Positions 57,253-64,000 of a stretch of 64,000 nt of DNA are shown here, one piece after another. Each line of letters opens with the position of its first letter. The stretch's first letter is position 1. Source of the DNA: Petunia secreta (lineage: Eukaryota > Streptophyta > Magnoliopsida > Solanales > Solanaceae); assembly GCA_029990175.1 (NCBI GenBank), contig JARKIP010000005.1:36093501-36157500 (forward strand). Reading direction: 5' to 3'. The notes under the pieces were generated by a model, which saw nothing but the letters and a program-made list of their open reading frames with translations, was not told the DNA's origin and searched no databases. A program made the translations under genes and the position numbers.

Positions 57253-59934
57253 CACACAAAAGGCACACTTCTTAAAGTTGGCATAGAGCTTTTCGGCTCG
57301 TAGCACTTCAAGCACTTGACTCAAGTGGCCCACATGGTCGTCTATTGACTTGCTATAAATCAATATGTCATCAAAGTAGACGACCACGAATTTGTTGATG
57401 AATGGCTTAAGCACGTGGTTCATTAATCTCATGAAAGTGCTAGGTGCGTTGGAGAGGCCGAAGGGCATCACCAACCATTCATATAGACCAAACTTGGTCT
57501 TGAATGCGGTCTTCCATTCATCCCCGGGTTTCATCCGGATTTGATGGTAGCCGGACCTAAGGTCTATTTTAGAAAAGACACTAGAACCACTAAGCTCATC
57601 CAACATATCATCCAAACGAGGTATGGGGTGTCGATACTTTACCGTGATCTTGTTGACCGCTCGACAATCCACACACATCCTCCAAGTGCCATCCTTCTTT
57701 GGAACGAGGATCACGGGCACGGCACAAGGGCTCAAGCTTTCCCTCACCAAGCCCTTTGTAAGCAATTCATCAATTTGTTTTTGCAACTCCCTTGTGTCAT
57801 CGGGATTGCTCCTATATGCCGGCTTGTTGGGGATTTGAGATCCCGGGACAAAATCAATTTGATGTTCAATACCTCTCAAGGGAGGTAGTCCATCCGGCAT
57901 CTCTTCCGGAAACATGTCCTCGTAGACCTTCAAGACATTGTCAATGGCACTAGGCAAAGGGTTAGGGTTAGATAAATAATCACTTTCGGAATTTAAAACC
58001 ATACCTTTGTGCACTAGGCATATGAGCATCTTGGTGCCATCATTACCTCTCAAAACCTCACCCGGTTGCATCATGGCACACATGCGACCGGTGGAAGACG
58101 GTGGAGTCTCGGCCAAAGATTTGGCCACAATCGGGGACTTGGCCTTAGCTGCTTCCCTCAACTCTTTCATGCGCCGATAGTCTTCACTTACTTGCTTCGG
58201 GGTCAAAGGTGTAAGCACAAACCTTTTTCCCTCATGTTTCACCGTGTAAGTGTTGGCCCGGCCATCATGAACCACTTGTTTGTCGTATTGCCAAGGCCTT
58301 CCAAACAAAAGATGGCAAGCTTGCATTGGCACCACGTCAAACATGTGTTCATCTTGATAGTTTCCAATCTTGAACCTAATCAAGACTTGCTTCACTACCC
58401 TCAATTCTCCACACTCACTTAGCCATTGCAAACGGTAGGGGCTCGGGTGTTTAATGGTAGTCAACTTCAATTGTGAGACCAAAGATTGGCTCACCACATT
58501 TGCACAACTACCCGAGTCAATAATCATGGAACAAACTTGCCCCTTCACTCTACAACGGGCATGGAACAAGTTCTCCCTTTGCTCATCTTCCCTCTCCTCA
58601 CTCAACATAGTTCCCAAAATGCGGCGTACCACAAGGAACATATTAGGATCATCCCCCTCCGTCGCTCTCTCCTCACCTTCACCCTCAACTTCCTCACTCT
58701 CCTCCTCATCATCTCCCTCGGGCTCACTTTCCCCCTCATAGACCAACCCATCATCCATTACAATCATTGTTTTCCGGGTAGGGCACTCTTTGGCAAAGTG
58801 GCCATAACCCTTGCATTTATGACATTGGAAGGAAGAAGAAGAAGGAGTATTTAAAGTAGTTTTAGAAGTACCTCCAACTTCTTTGTGGTCGCTCTTCGGG
58901 GTAGCCTTCTCAAAAGGCTTCTTTACATCTCGACTCCCACTTGCCCCACTAGCATATGGGCTCTTCCATTCTTTGGTGCGAGTTGAAGGAGTGGTAGTGG
59001 TAGTACTCCTATAGCGAGGAGCCTTTTCTTCTTTGAGCCATTTCTCGGCTTCAACCGCGGCATCACAAACATCTTGTAAGGAGTGAAAGATGTGAAGTCT
59101 CAATTGGGATGCAATCTCCCTACTCAAACCCCTTTTGAAACGGATGATAGCTTGTTCCTCATCTTCCGTTTCCATATCAAGAGCCATCCGATTTTTCTCA
59201 AAGTCGTTGAAATATTCATCAACGGACTTGTAACCTTGTTTCAATTCATAGAGCCTTTTGAGTTGCTCTTGTCGATACTTGGGAGTCACATATTTGTTGT
59301 TCATTATTTCTTTCAACTCTTCCCAAGTAATGTTCATCCGCAACCCAAGTCGTCTCCTTGATCGCTTCATGGATTCCCACCATGTAGATGCATAAGACTC
59401 AAATGATGATATAGCATAGGTGGCCTTCTTCTCCTCGGTCATATCATTTGTGTCAAAGACCCGCTCTAGTTGGACCTTCCATTCAAGAAATGCTTCCGGA
59501 TCACTAGCCCCTTTGAATGGAGGGATAGTGATCTTAACACTATTGAGATTAGTGTCACGACCCCCACGGTGTTGTTCCGGTTGAACCGCATAGTTGTCAT
59601 CAATATCTTCATATTCCCTTCCCAAGTTCCTTCCCATATAAGCTCTTGGTGGTCCTCGACCTCGACCACGACCTCTATCTATACCTCGACCTCCATTCAT
59701 CGCCCTCCTATTTGGATAGGGGACATCAAAGTAATCATCATCAAGTCCGAGGCCCTCCCCTTCTTGAGCTTCATCAACTTGCTCAAGAGGTGCAATGTTT
59801 CTCCGTGGCCTTAGGAATGGAACATCTCCTTGGGGATTGCCCAAGGGTTGGGGATTGCCCAACATTCTTTCTCTAGCAAGAGCCTCATCCCTCAACCGTT
59901 GTCGACGAACTAGCTCTGCATAATGATCCGGCTT
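57253..59934 (-). CDS. Element G gag-protease-RT, open frame truncated at both ends
   Basis: About 894 codons without a stop on the minus strand. Order: gag from KPDHYAELVRRQRLRDEAL (its first codons are cut off by H), GNPQPLGNPQGDVP, Arg/Gly patch RGRGRGRGPP (about 59675), capsid core, zinc knuckle CHKCKGYGHFAKEC (about 58825-58785), protease IIDSGSCANVV (about 58525), linker, reverse transcriptase with GTWRMCVDCRAV and VVYFDD (about 57367-57381), ending at KKCAFCV. The motifs read intact, unlike most copies here. RNase H and integrase of this copy are absent. The open frame runs on into H's LTR on the right by chance. Confidence 0.85.
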
Positions 59935-60755
59935 TGATACAAGCAAACCCGTGGGTTTACACCTTGCAATCGGAGACAACAAACAAGATGCGGAAACGAT
60001 GAAGTAAAGATGCGGAAGCAGTAAGAAACAAAGATAACAAGAAATCGGGGAAGGAGGAGAACAGAAATAGAAGAAAGAATGGATAATCCGAATCAAATCA
60101 TGATTGATTATCCAAGGGAGAAAAGGAAACTTGAACCTAACAAGGACTCATACTAGTGATGAAATCCATTTCGGTTCCAAGCCTAAGAAGGCATAAACGA
60201 AGCCTCGGGCTTCAAACAAGAATGGCTCGGCCAATTCTATCTCTATTCTCTCAATTCAATATCAACTAAAAACTGTCCCTAATGAGCTATGCTAGGAGTT
60301 TATATAGACAACATTAAAAGGGCAAAATAGTAAATGGTCACAGGTGACCAATGAGATTAAGCCACGCAGGGCTGGAGTCTTCGGCAGCTTGGTTCGAACA
60401 CCTTGTCTTCGAACGCTTGTTTGCCTCGGTCACATTTGGAATCGAACACCCTTGCCTCGGGCACCCTTGTAGCCCTTTGATCGATTCTCTGCTCGGCGTC
60501 GCTCCTCCCTGGTTTGGTTGCTTTCAGATTCGGGCTCAAACTTGTTCGTTAGTCGTGCTCGATCTCACAGCTCCCCGAAGTCAGGTGTCAGCACCGGTCA
60601 CTTGTTGTCTGCTCGGTGGATTTCCAAAGTTGTTGCTCGTCGAGGCAGTCTTCGGCATCTTCCATCCCGGCCACACTTTGATCGTGGGCGCCATGTGACT
60701 CCTCGGTGGACTTGCTTGATGAATCGAACAGGTGAGCCTTGTTCGTATTGCATCA
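59935..60755 (-). repeat. 3' LTR of element H
   Basis: 821 bp, TGATACAAGC...TTGCATCA on the plus strand. TATA context TTTATATA at 60299-60306, dyad GGTCAC-AG-GTGACC at 60336-60349, followed by GCCACGCAGGGC. Confidence 0.8.
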
Positions 60756-60849
60756 TCTCCCCTTCTTGAAAGGATTTCGTCCTCGAAATCAAACCGACAA
60801 GACCTGCAACAAGGCAAAGACAAACAAAGCTTCCTACTTCGAAAGTAGG

Positions 60850-61619
60850 TTAGTGTTTACGAGTGGAAAACACACTCTTATGGTAGAGCCAAGCATCGAT
60901 GATGATCAGACAGTCTATGTCTCCGAAGGAAACAGCAAGTTCTTGGCTCAAATAGGAACTGTAACGAACACATGAGTACACGAAGAGATTAATAGGATAC
61001 TTTATATGAAAGATGTGACGATCAAAGGCCCTATCACCTCTAAACTCGTAGTCAACATACCGAGCCCTAAATTCACTTTTATCACCATGGGGCTTATAGA
61101 CTTCGGTATGCACTATACTCGAGGTGTGATCAACATGTGGAATGGAGTAAGTAAAATGATTGACTCGACAACCAACATCGAATACTCCACTCCCCTTCTT
61201 AAAAGCAATCGTATTCACACCAAGAGAGAGCTTTTCACCTCCCCAATGAACTCCAAGACAACCCTTCTCTTTAGACAAATTTCCGAAGAAGGTCTCAAAT
61301 AATGGATTATCTACGGGGTTAAGCCTTTCAAACCGAGGTGGTTCTCCTCGAGTCGGATGCTCATCACCATCTCCTTCGAACAGAGGGTTAGTGAAAATAA
61401 GTCCACTGCCCATCAAAGGTGCATCCGAACCCAGGTCATCGACCACACTTGAGGAGTCATCGAATATAATCCGATCCAACTCATCCACTAAGGACTCCTC
61501 AAGGGTATCATCTTCCTCACTACAACACACAGATCCACCATAGGCAATAATTTCAACAAGGGTATGATCAAACAACTCATTTTCCCCTTTATCAAAGATT
61601 GGTGGTGTGTCATAACAAG
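60850..61619 (-). CDS. Unrecognised 256-codon frame in element H
   Basis: An uninterrupted minus-strand frame from the J insertion point to a TAA at 60850-60852, about 85 bp before the purine tract. The N-terminus is missing, since J cut it. The first part is acidic with a retroelement-linker feel (CYDTPPIFDKGENELFD, EEDDTLEESLVDELD). The middle has NPLFEGDGD, PPRFERLNPVDNPLFETFF. The rest is a mixed, folded-looking sequence with Cys and His (VGCRVNHFTYSIPHVDHTS, RAFDRHIFHIKYPINLFVY). No reverse transcriptase, integrase, CCHC knuckle or protease motif is seen. It occupies the place where integrase should be. It may be an element-specific extra gene, a captured host fragment, or the product of a non-autonomous family. 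Confidence 0.55.
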
Positions 61620-62221
61620 TGGTGCAATGCAATTCCCGAAGGGATTGTTAGCACGAACGCGGAAGAACAAACAAAAGGATAAAAGATAAAAGCAAGACAA
61701 AACTTGCTTCTTTCGAAAGAACAGTGAGGAACCTGTCTCAAAGCTCAATCGAAAGGGATACAAGGATCACCTATACTATGCAACAATCCTCAAGAGAACA
61801 TTGCCTCTTGCAAACTGAAAGCCACAAGTCCTTAAAAACCCTCACCGGGGTTTTGCTCACGACGGAGACAAGAAGAAATGTGCTCGGCACTTTCATTCAA
61901 TTCATCAATATCCAAAAACTAGTTGTCTCCAAATGAAAGGAAACAGTGTTTATATAGGAAATACTAAGGGTAAACTAGTAAATAGGTCACAGTTGACCAA
62001 TAGAAATAAGCCACGCAGGGCTGAGTTAAAATGTGTTCGGCAGATTTGACGTCGGTAAGCCTTGGCTTCGGTTCTCGTTTGTCTGCTCGAACACACACTT
62101 GTTGCCTTCGGACACTCAATTGTCTTCGAGCTCCTTGTCCTCGGTCACTTTGCCATCGGGCTCAAATCTGAAGATAATGCCTTCGATTCTTGAGCTCGGC
62201 CACTCAGCTTCGGGGCAATTG
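61620..62221 (-). repeat. LTR of element J (D-type), truncated by element I
   Basis: Closely related to the element D LTR over its first 620 bp or so (TGGTGCAATGC..., TATA context at 61949-61956, degenerate dyad at 61985-61998). It stops at CAATTG where I begins. No primer site follows on the minus strand, so it is a 3' or solo LTR inserted in the H frame. ACAAG (61615-61619) is the likely target duplication. Confidence 0.82.
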
Positions 62222-62997
62222 TGATAAGACCCGAATTGGAGCCACCAAGAGCCAAGCATGAGAGCACAAAGGATACAAGGCAAGGGCACCGGAGGAGGGT
62301 TCGAGAGTGATTTGGAGTCATGGACTTGAGCGCCAATGAGGGAGGACCGGCTACGGACCAAGGAGGAACACTTAGAGTTCATTTTGAGCCGTTTCCAAGT
62401 CTCCCAGGAAGGAGGCGGACCGCCCATTGGACTAGGCGGACCGCCTAGTTGACTACACCTCTCAGGATCTCTGGCCGCCTACTGCAGAGGCGGACCGCCC
62501 ATTTTCCAGGCTGGGCGCCTACTATTCAGGCGGGGCGCCTAGTTTGCTGAAGGCCCATCCGGGTTTCCTACTTATTTTGAGTGTAATTCCAACTATAGCC
62601 CTAAGTGACATGTATTGTTTTGACTTGACTTAGGGGCTATTTAGACATTTTATTTAGAAGTGTGGTGAACCTATAAATACCACACTTAGTCATTTATTTC
62701 ATTTAGCTTGTTTAGAATTGAAGAATAGACTTAGTAAGAGAGGCAAGGCCTTCTTCTTTGTAGAAGCTTGAAGCTTCGGATTATCTCTTGCTTGGGACTC
62801 ATGGAGATCCGTCACTAGTACGGAATCCTTGTATGGTTCAAGTTTCCCTTCCCCTCTCGGATATTCAATTCATGGTTTGAATCGTTTGTCCATTCTTTTC
62901 TTCTATTTCTGTTCTTCCCATCCCTTACTTTCTTGTTATCTTTGATTATTGCTTCCGCATCATTAGATTATCGCTTCCGCATATTTGGGTCTTATCA
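62222..62997 (+). repeat. 5' LTR of element I
   Basis: 776 bp, with long inverted ends (TGATAAGACCC ... GGGTCTTATCA). GC-rich dyad cassette 62411-62551; TATAAATA at 62672-62679. Confidence 0.9.
62672..62679 (+). promoter_or_regulatory. Element I TATA box
   Basis: TATAAATA, downstream of the GC cassette in the LTR. Confidence 0.6.
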
Positions 62998-63000
62998 GTT

Positions 63001-63012
63001 TGGTATCAGAGC
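63001..63012 (+). other. Primer-binding site of element I, initiator-Met tRNA
   Basis: TGGTATCAGAGC, 3 nt after the LTR end. Confidence 0.93.
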
Positions 63013-64000
63013 AAGGCTCGGGTTTGTTTCTACAAACCCCCGACCCTTGATTCTTCATGCCTAGGTCGATTCCTATCTTTAGTTTCTTGTTTATTGTTAT
63101 TGAAAGAAGAAAACTACAAAAAAAAAAAATTGAAAAATTGAAAATCTAAAAATTTGGTGTAACTTGTTGGTTTGAATGATTCATGATATGGGTGTTATAG
63201 ATTCTTGATCGTGGTTGAAATCCCGTCGTTTGGATACCAAAAACACTTGGATTGGTGAAGATTGAAAATCAAAACCCCAAAACCCCTTAAAACCCTTGAT
63301 GAACTTGTTCTTGATGACTTTTGATTGATTCTTGGGATGGATTGATATTGGATTGAGAACTTGATATTGGGGTTTGATCCTTGTGTGATTCCCGTTCTTT
63401 TGGTACCTTAAACACCCAATTTGGAGTTGTATTACATGAATTGAGAATTTGAAAACCCTTTGAAAATTTGAAAATTTTAAAACCCTAGCTTTGAAGATGA
63501 TGATCATGGTGGATTGCTTGATATTGATTGGGGTTTGATAAAAGTTGTTGGGGTTTGTTCTTTGTGACTAATACAACATTTGGGTACCTTTGGATTGCTA
63601 AAACAACGTGTGGATTATTGGATTTTTGGGTGTTAAAGTCAAAAAACACGTTGTTGAACTGTGCTGAAAGTTGCAGGAGGCGGAGCGCCTCAATTTGGAG
63701 GCGGAGCGCCTCATTTTTGTTAGCTCTCTGGAAATTTGGGAGGCGGAACGCCTAGCTTAGGAGGCGGACCGCCTACTTTGAAGAGGCGGAGGGCCTCAAT
63801 TTCAGGGCGGAGGGCCTCAATTTCTAGGCGGAGGGCCTCAATTTCAGGGCGGAGGGCCTCACACCTGAAGCCTTTTTCGGGTAGTTTTCTTGTAGGTTTT
63901 CGCTTGTTCTTTGCTTCCGAACTTCGTGGTTAGTGTTTCTAGGGTATTAGTCCTACTTTATTAACACTAATCTTTGATTCCTTAGGGTGTTGTGTGTCTT
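63013..64000 (+). other. Element I leader: hairpin, A-rich tract, GC cassette
   Basis: A foldable segment at 63015-63046 (GGCTCGGG / CCCCGACCC with TTTG/CAAA), an A tract at about 63117-63130, and a GC-rich dyad array at 63676-63860. In the array GGCGGAGCGCC and GGCGGACCGCC words give way to four tandem AGGCGGAGGGCCTC units of about 20 bp. No credible coding frame; gag presumably starts beyond 64000. Confidence 0.7.
63783..63860 (+). repeat. Short tandem repeat in element I leader
   Basis: Four copies of GGCGGAGGGCCTCA plus a short spacer, period about 20 bp. Confidence 0.85.

Larger units (their letters stand above)
59935..61619 (-). mobile_element. LTR element H (3' end), carrying an unknown reading frame; cut by J
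   Basis: 3' LTR 59935-60755, purine tract 60756-60767 and 850 bp of internal sequence, then interrupted by the LTR of J at 61620. It inserted into G gag. GGCTT (59930-59934) is the likely left target duplication; its partner and H's 5' LTR would lie outside the window. The LTR promoter region resembles those of C, D and J, but the LTR body is a different family, and the sequence before the purine tract is not integrase. Confidence 0.8.
62222..64000 (+). mobile_element. Gypsy element I, 5' end only
   Basis: 5' LTR 62222-62997, primer site 63001-63012, and almost 1 kb of leader before the window ends; gag is not reached. It inserted into the LTR of J; AATTG (62217-62221) is the likely left target duplication. 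Leader and LTR features place it with elements B, E and F. Confidence 0.9.

Noticed and set aside
59935..60096. N-terminal extension of the element G protein
   Set aside because: The frame there is the antisense of H's LTR and opens only with a TTG; the gag homology starts at the insertion point.
61620..61632. Start codon for the element H frame
   Set aside because: The first codon of the open frame is a TTG inside J's LTR; the native start was displaced by J and is not visible.
17509..63012. tRNA genes at the TGGTATCAGAGC sites
   Set aside because: Only 12-18 bases complementary to tRNA 3' ends occur, next to LTR ends; no tRNA body. They are primer-binding sites.

Overview
The window looks like a nuclear, gene-poor, transposon-dense segment of a flowering-plant chromosome, probably a eudicot. 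No host gene with a recognisable cellular function was found. Almost every base from 1 to about 10.3 kb and from 13.4 to 64 kb, apart from 28.3-32.2 kb, can be assigned to LTR retrotransposons inserted into one another. The Tekay chromovirus, Athila-like, copia and CRM-like assignments are plant-specific lineages. The host family (asterid, perhaps Solanaceae) is only a weak guess from sequence style.

Layout. (1) 1-10.3 kb: a minus-strand Ty1/copia element (its 5' half only) was split near its gag start by an Athila-like element (2097-9042, plus strand, LTRs of 1345 bp, target duplication GGTAG). The Athila-like element keeps gag and protease but has no reverse transcriptase or integrase. (2) 10.3-13.4 and 28.3-32.2 kb: old AT-rich DNA with a decayed plus-strand coding remnant. 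The remnant was split by a minus-strand gypsy element (C, 13429-28320), which itself carries a plus-strand gypsy element (B, 16809-24270, duplication TCCTG) inside its pol. (3) 32.2-38.7 kb: a decayed Tekay-type chromovirus (K, plus) with a recognisable chromodomain remnant. Its 3' LTR is cut by a minus-strand gypsy complex. (4) 38.7-59.9 kb: a chimeric gypsy F/G with a duplicated gag-protease-RT section fused at 57246-57252. It holds element E (42225-55785, duplication GATTT), and E holds element D (43054-50633, duplication CCGCG), the most complete autonomous-type copy. (5) 59.9-64 kb: G is cut by H (an LTR element carrying an unrecognised 256-codon open frame), H by the LTR of J, and J by the 5' end of I (plus strand, continuing out of the window).

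The relative insertion order can be read from the nesting: K, then F/G, then E, then D on one side; and F/G, then H, then J, then I on the other. B, C, D, E, F, G, H, I and J belong to one sprawling gypsy clan. Where each part is present, they share an initiator-Met primer site, a purine tract that is also coding sequence, and a polyprotein whose C-terminal tail runs into the 3' LTR.

Nothing here is a bacterial-style defence or metabolic system. The best candidates for something undescribed are non-coding: a leader hairpin directly after the primer-binding site with compensatory changes between families, GC-rich dyad cassettes present twice per element (U3 and leader), a dyad just upstream of the TATA box, and the unknown reading frame in H.
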